The position numbers and the translations under genes were made by a program. DNA of 64,000 bases, from positions 1 through 64,000 of the forward strand of contig JAILOU010000029.1 in NCBI GenBank assembly GCA_024690665.1, given 5' to 3'. Shown here one piece after another: positions 38,342 to 45,697 of the stretch; position 1 is the stretch's first letter, and each line of letters begins with the position of its first letter. The notes under the pieces are model-generated. The model was not told the DNA's origin and did not search any database. It saw nothing but the letters and a program-made list of their open reading frames with translations. This DNA comes from Eubacterium sp. Its GTDB lineage: Bacteria > Bacillota > Clostridia > Lachnospirales > Lachnospiraceae.

Positions 38342-39043
38342 CCTTTTCAATCCTTCATAACTCTTTTCTGCTACCTCTATAATCCCACAATTGTCTTCCG
38401 TCTTCATATCAATCAGCTGGTGTGCATCTGAATTCGTCAGATATTGTTTCCCCTTTAAATAAGGATGTAACGCACACAGTCTGTCATGTTCTCTTGGATG
38501 ATTCAGCTCATACACCAAAAACTCGCTGTCCGGTGGAATCATTCCCAGGCTGCTAATCAGACTTGTCGTCTTTTTCTCCACATGCGACGGCATATAGATA
38601 CCTCCAAACTGCTTTTGAAGCTGTGGCATCTTCTCAAAGGATAAATCCGTTCCCGAAATCAGCAGATTCTCGTATTCCCCGATGCACCGATCACCCGGTG
38701 CATACAGTAGCTGATTACCATAGATTCGAATCTGGTTTTTTACTTTCAATAAATGCTGCTCCACAAACGCGTCAAATCGCATTGCACTCTCAAGGCTTTC
38801 AAACAACCAAAGCACATGAATCTCTTCCGAGGTAGTAAGTTCCATCCCGCAGATGCCGAGAATGCCATGTTTTTTCGTTGCTGCCAAAAAAGCTTCACAG
38901 TTCTTACAAGTATTATGATCGGTCAACGCAACTGCATCTAACGCATTAATATATGCCATTCCCGCAATATTCTCCGGGGTCATCTCATTATCTCCACAAG
39001 GAGACAGACAGGAATGGATATGTAAATCATACTTCAGTTCCAT
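38327..39043 (-). CDS. PHP-domain phosphoesterase
   Basis: A 238-aa member of the PHP metallo-hydrolase family. The N-terminal YDLHIHSCLSPCG and DAVALTDHNT motifs hold metal-binding His/Asp residues; further ligands are in the MPSHVEK and SDAHQL motifs. Members hydrolyse phosphodiesters, nucleotides or histidinol phosphate. The start at 39043 gives the usual N terminus and overlaps the upstream DRTGG gene by 17 nt. It is the last gene of the operon beginning at 41478. The substrate is unknown. Confidence 0.88.
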   Translation of the reverse strand: MELKYDLHIHSCLSPCGDNEMTPENIAGMAYINALDAVALTDHNTCKNCEAFLAATKKHGILGICGMELTTSEEIHVLWLFESLESAMRFDAFVEQHLLKVKNQIRIYGNQLLYAPGDRCIGEYENLLISGTDLSFEKMPQLQKQFGGIYMPSHVEKKTTSLISSLGMIPPDSEFLVYELNHPREHDRLCALHPYLKGKQYLTNSDAHQLIDMKTEDNCGIIEVAEKSYEGLKRSLLS

Positions 39044-39371
39044 GAATCTTGTTATATACCTCCAGTGCCGCTTCAAATATCGGCAGTTTTGTCTTCATCA
39101 CACAGATGTCCTGCTCCGTCGCTTTTTCAATCACTTCCGGCTGCGGCTGCACATCATCGCACAGAATAATACATGCGCAATCCGCAAGCGACGCTACCGC
39201 AAGCGTGTTATTGTTATTCATAATGGTGCACCACACACCGCCTTCCGGCGCCGAACGCATCGCCGCACTAAGAAGGTCGCAGCAATATGGTCTTGTCACT
39301 TCCCTGCTGCCATCTTCCGGCATTGTCACATAGGTAAACGCATCCATACTTGCAATTTCATCAATTGTCAT
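39027..39371 (-). CDS. DRTGG-domain protein, 114 aa
   Basis: A small protein matching the DRTGG domain found in HPr-kinase-like and phosphotransacetylase N-terminal regions (CCDLLSAAMRSAPEGGVW ... NTLAVASLADCACIILCDD ... AALEVYNKIH). The ATG at 39371 overlaps the upstream [FeFe]-like gene by 11 nt. A second DRTGG protein opens the same operon. DRTGG domains are thought to bind small ligands, possibly nucleotides; the actual role is unknown. Confidence 0.75.
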   Translation of the reverse strand: MTIDEIASMDAFTYVTMPEDGSREVTRPYCCDLLSAAMRSAPEGGVWCTIMNNNNTLAVASLADCACIILCDDVQPQPEVIEKATEQDICVMKTKLPIFEAALEVYNKIHGTEV

Positions 39372-40680
39372 CTTCTTGTTCCATTTCTTTTGTCTTTTCT
39401 TCACCCTGCATCTTACTATAGAATCCTCTAAGCAGATAGATACAGTTTTCTCTTTTACTTCCCTTAAATCCACGCACAATATCTTCTGCAAGTGCGCGGC
39501 AGGTCGGCGCTCCGCATGAACCACAGTCCATACCCGGCAACGTCTTTACCAGTTCTTCTACCTTGGACATATTCTCAATGCTTTCTTTCATATTCTGTCC
39601 AAGTTCAAATACCGGTTCAAACTCCGGCGCGCTCTCCCACTCAATCCGGACATCGCACCATCTCTCAAAATACTCTCTTGCGGATGTTCTCGAGTTTGGA
39701 ATATGCTGGTCAAGCTGTTTTACCTTCGCTCTTGCAATGTAAGGATTCTCCACATTTAACACGCCGCCCATACATCCGGCGGCACAGTTTTTCAGTTCTG
39801 CGAAGATTAAATCATCCGGCAGCCTGTCATCTTCAATCTCTTCTAATGTACGAATAACATTCTCAATGCCATCCACTGCTACATAATTTCGTATTCCGAT
39901 TCCTCTCGCTTCGGCACAAGTCGTTCCAACGCCGATTCCGCTTCGGCCCGCTCTTGCATACTGTGCCTTTGGCTTAGGATGCTCGCCCATCACGCGCACC
40001 AGTTTCTTATAGATATCTTTCATCGCCAGTACCGATGTGATATGTGTCTTTTCAATTCCGATTGGCGACTTAATATACGCCACCTGCGCCGGACAGGGCG
40101 AGATGTATACGATTTCAATTTCCTCTTCCTTATATCCGGTTCGCTCCATGGTCTGCTTAAGCGCCGCTCTTGCCGCAATCTCAATCGGCGGGATAAACGG
40201 CAGCAGATGATCGAGCAGTTCCGGGAATCGTACCCTGATCAGTCTCACAACGGCCGGACAGGTCGAGTTGATAATCGGATACATTTCCTTATGTTTTTCT
40301 ATATAATCTCTGGCGCATTCCATCCAGTATTCATAGGCAAATGCGATATCAAATACATCGTCAAATCCCATCTCCACAAATCCATTCAGTACAATATTCG
40401 GATCGTGCAAATGGTTGAATTGCCCATATATGGACGGATCTACCAGCGCCACCTTGTATGTTCCTTTTTTTACGTCATCCCATTCATCACGGTGTGATCG
40501 CTTTGCATGATAAGGACAGTGCTGATTACACTCTGCACAGTCAATACAAAACTCTTTGATAATATGTGCCTTTCCATTTCGAACACGTATCGCATTCGTC
40601 GGACACCTCTTCAGACAATGAATACACCCCTTACACCGGTCTGCTTTCAGATAAACGGAATGATAAAACTTGTTTTCCAT
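39361..40680 (-). CDS. [FeFe]-hydrogenase-like iron-sulfur protein
   Basis: A 439-aa protein. The N-terminal ferredoxin domain has two 4Fe-4S motifs (CKGCIHCLKRC, CIDCAECNQHC). The hydrogenase-like core keeps the four cysteines that hold the H-cluster: Cys141 (NSTCPAV), Cys196 (SPCPAQ), Cys299 and Cys303 (NCAAGCMGG). The proton-relay cysteine that precedes the first of these in true hydrogenases is Thr140. A C-terminal CGSCGAPTC domain may bind another 4Fe-4S. The start is the ATG at 40680; an in-frame GTG 9 nt upstream overlaps the AAGGTGG site. It is probably a sensor or electron-transfer protein rather than an efficient hydrogenase. Confidence 0.82.
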   Translation of the reverse strand: MENKFYHSVYLKADRCKGCIHCLKRCPTNAIRVRNGKAHIIKEFCIDCAECNQHCPYHAKRSHRDEWDDVKKGTYKVALVDPSIYGQFNHLHDPNIVLNGFVEMGFDDVFDIAFAYEYWMECARDYIEKHKEMYPIINSTCPAVVRLIRVRFPELLDHLLPFIPPIEIAARAALKQTMERTGYKEEEIEIVYISPCPAQVAYIKSPIGIEKTHITSVLAMKDIYKKLVRVMGEHPKPKAQYARAGRSGIGVGTTCAEARGIGIRNYVAVDGIENVIRTLEEIEDDRLPDDLIFAELKNCAAGCMGGVLNVENPYIARAKVKQLDQHIPNSRTSAREYFERWCDVRIEWESAPEFEPVFELGQNMKESIENMSKVEELVKTLPGMDCGSCGAPTCRALAEDIVRGFKGSKRENCIYLLRGFYSKMQGEEKTKEMEQEDDN

Positions 40681-40706
40681 TCTATCCACCTTCTATCGTT
40701 CAGTCA

Positions 40707-41132
40707 TTACTGATTGATATAGATTTTCATTATGACGGTTGTTCCAACACCCGGCTTCGTATCAATCTCCATCTCATCTGTAGAGCGCTTCATATTCGGC
40801 AGTCCCATACCTGCTCCAAAGCCCAGTTCTCTTACCTTGTCAGTTGCCGTGGAATACCCTTCCGTCATTGCTTTTTCCACATCTTCTATACCCGGTCCTT
40901 CATCGCACAGTTTCAGCGCAATCTCATCCGGCGATATCTCCGCATCAATATAGCCGCCATCAGCATGAATCACCATGTTGATTTCTCCTTCATACATCGC
41001 AATTGCCACGCGACGCACGATAGCCGGAGTGATATGCATCTTCTTTAACTTTCTTTTAAAATCTGTACTTGCAGAACCTGCATTTGTAAAATCATCACCA
41101 TCAATCTCGTAGTGAAATTCTATCTTATCCAT
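40707..41132 (-). CDS. Orphan HATPase, RsbW-like, 141 aa
   Basis: A soluble GHKL ATPase of the anti-sigma-factor type. MYEGEINMVIHA is the N-box, CDEGPGIEDVEKAM the G1 box and GFGAGMGLPNM the G2 box. No partner anti-anti-sigma factor or sigma factor lies nearby. It overlaps the upstream DRTGG gene by 8 nt and precedes the [FeFe]-like gene by 26 nt. It could be a protein kinase acting on an operon product; that is inference from the fold. Confidence 0.82.
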   Translation of the reverse strand: MDKIEFHYEIDGDDFTNAGSASTDFKRKLKKMHITPAIVRRVAIAMYEGEINMVIHADGGYIDAEISPDEIALKLCDEGPGIEDVEKAMTEGYSTATDKVRELGFGAGMGLPNMKRSTDEMEIDTKPGVGTTVIMKIYINQ

Positions 41133-41478
41133 GATTATTCGGTCCTATAATTCCCTTCCCGTACAAAAGTCCGCACGTATCAAATGTTGACAATGCCGTT
41201 CTCATTACACATAAGCCAAATGTATTCGCCAATGCAATAATCTCTCCGTCCGGTGTCTTTCCTCTTGTATAAATCACACAAGGAAAATCTTTCATCTCAG
41301 CGGTACGAACTGTCTGCGAGTTCACAAGTCCCGTGATAAGCGCACAGTTATCAGATGCAAATGCCAATGCATCGCTCATCAAATCCGTTGCATACGCAAG
41401 CGTAATATCGACATCTTCATCAAATTCATCTGTTAAAATCTCGGCTGCAAGCAACTCTTTCATTTCCAACAAGTCCAT
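41125..41478 (-). CDS. DRTGG-domain protein, 117 aa
   Basis: First gene of the DRTGG-ATPase-[FeFe]-like-DRTGG-PHP operon. The DRTGG-type core is seen as SDALAFASDNCALITGL followed by NTFGLCVMRTALSTFDTCGLL. It carries five cysteines in 117 residues. It is a paralogue in fold, not close in sequence, of the 114-aa protein further down. GGAGGAG precedes the ATG. Function unknown. Confidence 0.78.
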   Translation of the reverse strand: MDLLEMKELLAAEILTDEFDEDVDITLAYATDLMSDALAFASDNCALITGLVNSQTVRTAEMKDFPCVIYTRGKTPDGEIIALANTFGLCVMRTALSTFDTCGLLYGKGIIGPNNHG

Positions 41479-41518
41479 AGCTTCTCCTCCAATCCCATAA
41501 CCTAATTACCTCATTGCA

Positions 41519-41548
41519 ATTATATCGCGAAACCCTGTATCTACGCAA
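41519..41548 (-). promoter_or_regulatory. Promoter of the DRTGG operon
   Basis: On the minus strand TTGCGT (41548-41543) and TATAAT (41524-41519) are separated by 18 nt. The -10 lies 41 nt before the first start codon. Confidence 0.6.
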
Positions 41549-41550
41549 TG

Positions 41551-41581
41551 AAAAAAGCGCTCTCCAGGGACGAGAGCGCTT
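41551..41581 (-). terminator. Orphan minus-strand terminator
   Basis: AAGCGCTCTC (41555-41564) pairs with GAGAGCGCTT (41572-41581), followed by six Ts on the minus strand. No established gene lies upstream on this strand, only the small ORF at 41620-41739. Confidence 0.8.
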
Positions 41582-41619
41582 CTAAGCTTTTTACTGCCTA
41601 TTTCATATCAATTAAGGTT

Positions 41620-41739
41620 TTAGGTTTTGCCTATTCGTATCAAGGGGGTATGTAGTTTCTTGTAAGTAAATGTTGAGTAGAGGATCTTTTGATTGATTAG
41701 CCTGTTTTCATCAATCTCTGTTTCCCAGTTAAAAACCAC
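41620..41739 (-). CDS. Small ORF or gene remnant
   Basis: A 39-codon frame with GTG start ending in KLHTPLIRIGKT, followed within 40 nt by a strong terminator on the same strand. The frame continues open for a few codons upstream to a TAA. Composition looks protein-like (aromatic and charged residues mixed), so it may be the C-terminal relic of a lost gene or a real small protein. I recognise no family. The rest of this 385-nt intergenic region holds the lysR promoter (TATAAT at 41820-41825). Confidence 0.3.
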   Translation of the reverse strand: MVFNWETEIDENRLINQKILYSTFTYKKLHTPLIRIGKT

Positions 41740-41863
41740 ATAGCCTTTCTTGTATTAAAATAAGAACATTATCAATATAATCGTTTTTTTATCCATAATC
41801 CAATAGAAAATTTATATGTTATAATAAGTTTATGTTATTACAAAACAGAGGGAGGGATTTTTC

Positions 41864-42757
41864 ATGAACACCAGACAGATTGAATACTTTATCGCGGTAG
41901 CAGATGAACTGAACTTTACAAAGGCAGCAGAAAAAATGTTCGTCTCACAGACTGCCGTTACGCAGCAGATAAAATCCTTAGAAACACTCATTGGCGCCCC
42001 TTTATTTGTACGTACGAAAAAAAAGGTTACTTTAACAGAGGCCGGCAAGGCCTTCTACCGGGAAGCACCGGAGATTTTAGAACATATCGAAGCGGTGTTT
42101 CAGCATACAAAAGATGCCGCCCAGGGGATGATTGGTTCCCTCGACATCGGCTTTTCCGCTGACATCAAGTCTACCATCTTCCCGGACCGCATCTTAGAAT
42201 TTCAAAGAATGAATCCGACGATTCAGCTACACTTTAACAATGATAATCCATCGAATCTTCTCGCGCGATTAAAAAGCCGTGAACTCGATGTCATTATGAC
42301 GCCCATCTTCGACAAAGCCTTCTTTGTCGGACTGTCGCATGCAACCCTGCAACGTTCTTCCTTAACAGTTGTACTGCCAATCAGCCACAAGCTGGCGCAT
42401 AAGCGCTCTCTCTCCCGCGCAGACCTGCAGCATGAAAAATTAATTCTTGCCTGCTCACCGGACAGCAAAGTCGGAGAAGACCGCGTCATCCTAAATTCAT
42501 TTTTAAAAGAAGGCTACGACCCGATTATCCTAGATAAAATTGAAGATATCGAAACCGTTTTGCTTATGGTTTCTCTTCATATGGGTGTCTCAATTCTGCC
42601 GTCTTATATTGCGGATGCGAACCGCAATGATAAGCGCGTGGTAGCCATTCCATTTGAGGAAGGAAAAGAATACGTCGACAATGCGCTCGCCTGGAACGCC
42701 GATCACACTTCTCCGACGCTGGAGAAATTTATTTCCTTCTTTTTAAATGAAGAATAA
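41864..42757 (+). CDS. LysR-family transcriptional regulator
   Basis: A 297-aa LysR regulator. The N-terminal winged helix (MNTRQIEYFIAVADELNFTKAAEKMFVSQ) is canonical, followed by a substrate-binding domain with two lobes. It is transcribed toward the DUF2249 gene and ends 3 nt from it. It is divergent from the small ORF and the DRTGG operon, which are candidate targets. Ligand unknown. RBS GGGAGGG. Confidence 0.93.
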   Translation: MNTRQIEYFIAVADELNFTKAAEKMFVSQTAVTQQIKSLETLIGAPLFVRTKKKVTLTEAGKAFYREAPEILEHIEAVFQHTKDAAQGMIGSLDIGFSADIKSTIFPDRILEFQRMNPTIQLHFNNDNPSNLLARLKSRELDVIMTPIFDKAFFVGLSHATLQRSSLTVVLPISHKLAHKRSLSRADLQHEKLILACSPDSKVGEDRVILNSFLKEGYDPIILDKIEDIETVLLMVSLHMGVSILPSYIADANRNDKRVVAIPFEEGKEYVDNALAWNADHTSPTLEKFISFFLNEE

Positions 42758-42760
42758 TTC

Positions 42761-43414
42761 TTACACTTGTACCTGCGGGTTCTTCTCGCCGAATTTTTCC
42801 TTTAGCATCTGTGCTATCTTCTCGCGAGAAGTTCCCTTTTCTTCCTGCTTTTTGATCAGCTTATATGCCTGGAACAAAGGCGTCGGTCCAATCTCGGAAC
42901 TAAAAAATCCAATTCCCTGATTCCATGCCAAAAGTTCAAACACATCATCAAGTGCTCTTGCATCAAGCCCGTGAATATATGCTTTTACCAGTTCTCTTGT
43001 TGCCTGACGAATTCTTCCCGCACCAACGGCATTGGCTAGCGACAACAAAAGACGCATTTCATAAGGCAGATATCTCTTGTCATCACTCCAGGTCAGATCC
43101 CAGAAGTTCACCGCAATGCCTCCAAGCTTTTCGTCAATCAGCGGAAAGTTTGTAATCGCTGCCGGACGAAACGGCACGCTTCCATCATCTTCCTTTTTCT
43201 CCACCCGGTCAAAGTACGAATGATACTCATTGTCTGCCACCTTCTCAGTCCGGTAGGTGAATCCTAGCATCTCCATCGGCTCATACAATGGAATCGGCTC
43301 AAAAGTCTGAATAATTTCAATCCCTTCTCCAACTGCCACCTTTTCTGCGCGGCTCATAAGTCCCTGATAAAAATTTCCCTGTATTCCTCGAACGTCAATC
43401 GTTTCATATGTCAT
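42761..43414 (-). CDS. DUF2249 protein with AhpD-like C-terminal region
   Basis: A 217-aa protein. Residues 5-60 match DUF2249, a TusA-like fold (IDVRGIQGNFYQGLM ... EPIPLYEPMEMLGF). Residues about 110-190 are helical and resemble the carboxymuconolactone decarboxylase/AhpD fold, but without a CxxC redox pair. RBS AAGGAGGTAATC precedes the ATG. A GTTGC-N4-GCAAC palindrome sits at the position expected for a class II activator, tying it to the hcp regulon. The role is unknown; nitric oxide or redox stress is suggested by the regulon. Confidence 0.7.
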   Translation of the reverse strand: MTYETIDVRGIQGNFYQGLMSRAEKVAVGEGIEIIQTFEPIPLYEPMEMLGFTYRTEKVADNEYHSYFDRVEKKEDDGSVPFRPAAITNFPLIDEKLGGIAVNFWDLTWSDDKRYLPYEMRLLLSLANAVGAGRIRQATRELVKAYIHGLDARALDDVFELLAWNQGIGFFSSEIGPTPLFQAYKLIKKQEEKGTSREKIAQMLKEKFGEKNPQVQV

Positions 43415-43480
43415 AGTGATTACCTCCTTATATGGCTCTTATCTCTATCCATACTGTACTATAAGGCTAACCACTTCATT

Positions 43481-43494
43481 GTTGCGTACGCAAC
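43481..43494 (-). promoter_or_regulatory. Crp/Fnr-type operator upstream of DUF2249 gene
   Basis: GTTGCGTACGCAAC is a perfect palindrome. Its centre lies 29.5 nt before a TACAGT hexamer (43458-43453), the same spacing as at hcp and at 55672. An overlapping TATAGT (43463-43458) is an alternative -10. Confidence 0.72.
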
Positions 43495-43497
43495 ACT

Positions 43498-44601
43498 CTA
43501 GGAAACAATTTCTAATTTATCGCCTGCATATTCCAGCAGCTGTTTGATTCTCGCATTGCATTCCCCAATCGGCACATTACAAGAAAATACCCGCTCGCAT
43601 CCATCAATGAGTCTGCAGGCTCTTTCGAATGCCTCATCACTGATTGAGACAAATGGCTTCTCCGTTACAACTTCCATCGCCAAAAGCCTTGCAAGTTCAT
43701 AGTCGATATCATTTTCATACAGGATGCCTGCTGCAAATGGAATATCCTCCTTTTGCAATTTCCGAAAGACTCTGATTCCACTTCCGCCGGAAGAAATCAC
43801 GAACACCTTAGGCTCACCCACCGGGCGCGGAAGCTCAATACTTCCAAAGACCGGATCAAAGAATCCATTGTCAATATCATATAGCTCCCGGATTCTTTCC
43901 TCATGAAAGATCTCCTCCGGCGTACCATAATCGCGAATCTCATCGCCGTGTACACAGATGATTTTATCCGAAATCTTCTCCGCCAGGTCAATTTCATGAA
44001 GCGTCATGACGACTGTAATCTCATGCTCCTTTGCCATCCTTCTTAGTATGGAAAGCAGCTCTAACTTATAATGAATATCCAAAAAGGAAGTCGGCTCATC
44101 TAGGATAATCACTTCCGGCTCCTGACAGATCGCTCTTGCGAGCAGCACACGCTGACGCTGTCCATCACTGATTGCGTTAAAATCACGATTCGCAATCTCC
44201 ATGGCATTGACCGCCTTTAGCGCCGCATCTACCTTGTCCTCATCTTCCTTTGTAAGAACGCCCATGCGACCGGTGTACGGATAACGACCGGTTGCCACGA
44301 TATCCTGACAAGTCATCATATCCGGCTTCATGCGCTCCGTCATAACAATGGCCATCTTCTTCGCCAGTTCCTTGTGCGTCATTGCGCCAAGATTCCCGGC
44401 ATCCAAGACAACCTTTCCCTCAATCATGGACAGTTGCCTTGTCAGCGTCTTAAGAATCGTAGACTTGCCGGCGCCATTTGGCCCAATCAGCGTTACAATA
44501 TCGCCCTTTTTAATGTTCAGGCAGATGTCATGAATGATGGTTTTTCGATTATATCCCACCCCAAGGTGGTCCATTATGATATAGTCCTGCTTCTTATCCA
44601 T
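43498..44601 (-). CDS. ABC importer ATPase (cobalamin/iron-complex family)
   Basis: A 367-aa ATPase of the BtuD/FepC family. Walker A is GPNGAGKST, the signature ISDGQRQR, Walker B VIILDEPTSFLD and the H-loop VVMTLHEID. Typical members end near residue 255; here about 110 extra residues follow (from EPKVFVISSGG), with a Gly-rich loop GSGIRVF and alternating strands and helices, of unknown role. It overlaps the permease gene by 8 nt and is the last gene of the riboswitch-led operon. Confidence 0.92.
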   Translation of the reverse strand: MDKKQDYIIMDHLGVGYNRKTIIHDICLNIKKGDIVTLIGPNGAGKSTILKTLTRQLSMIEGKVVLDAGNLGAMTHKELAKKMAIVMTERMKPDMMTCQDIVATGRYPYTGRMGVLTKEDEDKVDAALKAVNAMEIANRDFNAISDGQRQRVLLARAICQEPEVIILDEPTSFLDIHYKLELLSILRRMAKEHEITVVMTLHEIDLAEKISDKIICVHGDEIRDYGTPEEIFHEERIRELYDIDNGFFDPVFGSIELPRPVGEPKVFVISSGGSGIRVFRKLQKEDIPFAAGILYENDIDYELARLLAMEVVTEKPFVSISDEAFERACRLIDGCERVFSCNVPIGECNARIKQLLEYAGDKLEIVS

Positions 44602-45682
44602 GGCGCTGCCCCCTTCTTCTCTTAATCATGATGTAGATGACAATAGGCGCACCAAAGATGGATGTCACCGTGGAGATGTTAAGTTCTGTCGGTGCAAATA
44701 CCAGTCTGGCAATCAAATCGCACAGCATACAAAAAACTGCGCCGCCGATAAAATTGCCCGGGATCACTACCAACGGCTTTGTCGTTCCAAGACACCCTTT
44801 TACCAAAAACGGAACCGCAATTCCGACAAAAGAAATCGGTCCTGCAAATGCCGTTACCGTCGCTGAGAAGATGCTCGAAAGCAAAATCAAAATAATGCGA
44901 AAAACCTTGATGTTCACGCCCATACTCTGCGCATAGTTTTCCCCAAGCTGATAAGCACTGATTGGTTTTGCACAAAACAGTGTGAAGATAAATGCGATGC
45001 CGATTACGACCGTCGCAATTGCCACATTATCCCAGCTCATACCGGAGAAACTTCCCTTCGACCAGTTATGTAAATTGACAATATCCGAATCATTGGCAAA
45101 TGTAACCACAAAATCCGTAACCGCATTACAGATATAACCAATCATAATGCCGGCCACAAGAAGCGCCGCCATATTCCGTATCTTCTTCGCAATCAGCAGG
45201 ATAAATCCAGTCGACAGCAAAGAGCCGACAAATGCCGCCACAATATAAGTATAGGAATTCATCGTAATGCCGTGCAGCAAACCATAGATCATAATCAGTG
45301 CCACGATCATCTTCGCTCCCGATGAAATACCAAGCACATACGGACCTGCAATTGGATTCTCAAAGAAGGTCTGCAGCATAAAACCGGACAGTGACAACGC
45401 ACCGCCCAGGATAGCCGCCATCAAAATACGTGGCAGACGAATCTTCCATATAATATTAACTTCCGTTGCATCCCCGGCCTTTGTCAGAAGAATCTCAACA
45501 ATCCTGCCAACCGGAATATTGACATTACCGGAATTGATATTGACTACAACGATAATAAAAAATGCGATAATCATCACTGCGAATACCAGAAGATAGCGAC
45601 TGCGCCGCCGAAAATTTTCATTATGAAAACTTATGGCGGCGCCTTCCGGTTGGTTCGCATGATTCTTTTGTAAAAAACTCAT
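44594..45682 (-). CDS. ABC importer permease (FecCD/BtuC family)
   Basis: A 362-aa permease with about ten membrane segments. GGALSLSGFMLQTFFENPIA and PYVLGISSGAK are hallmark FecCD segments, and the EAA-like coupling loop precedes GPISFVGIAVP. It should transport cobalamin, heme or an iron complex across the cytoplasmic membrane with the binding protein and ATPase flanking it. It starts 15 nt after the binding-protein stop. Confidence 0.94.
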   Translation of the reverse strand: MSFLQKNHANQPEGAAISFHNENFRRRSRYLLVFAVMIIAFFIIVVVNINSGNVNIPVGRIVEILLTKAGDATEVNIIWKIRLPRILMAAILGGALSLSGFMLQTFFENPIAGPYVLGISSGAKMIVALIMIYGLLHGITMNSYTYIVAAFVGSLLSTGFILLIAKKIRNMAALLVAGIMIGYICNAVTDFVVTFANDSDIVNLHNWSKGSFSGMSWDNVAIATVVIGIAFIFTLFCAKPISAYQLGENYAQSMGVNIKVFRIILILLSSIFSATVTAFAGPISFVGIAVPFLVKGCLGTTKPLVVIPGNFIGGAVFCMLCDLIARLVFAPTELNISTVTSIFGAPIVIYIMIKRRRGQRHG

Positions 45683-45697
45683 ACTCTCTCCAATGTG

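Noticed and set aside
41513-41548. ATTGC...GCAAT repeat near the DRTGG promoter as a further hcp-regulon site
   Set aside because: The half-sites are too far apart and do not match GTTGC-N4-GCAAC.
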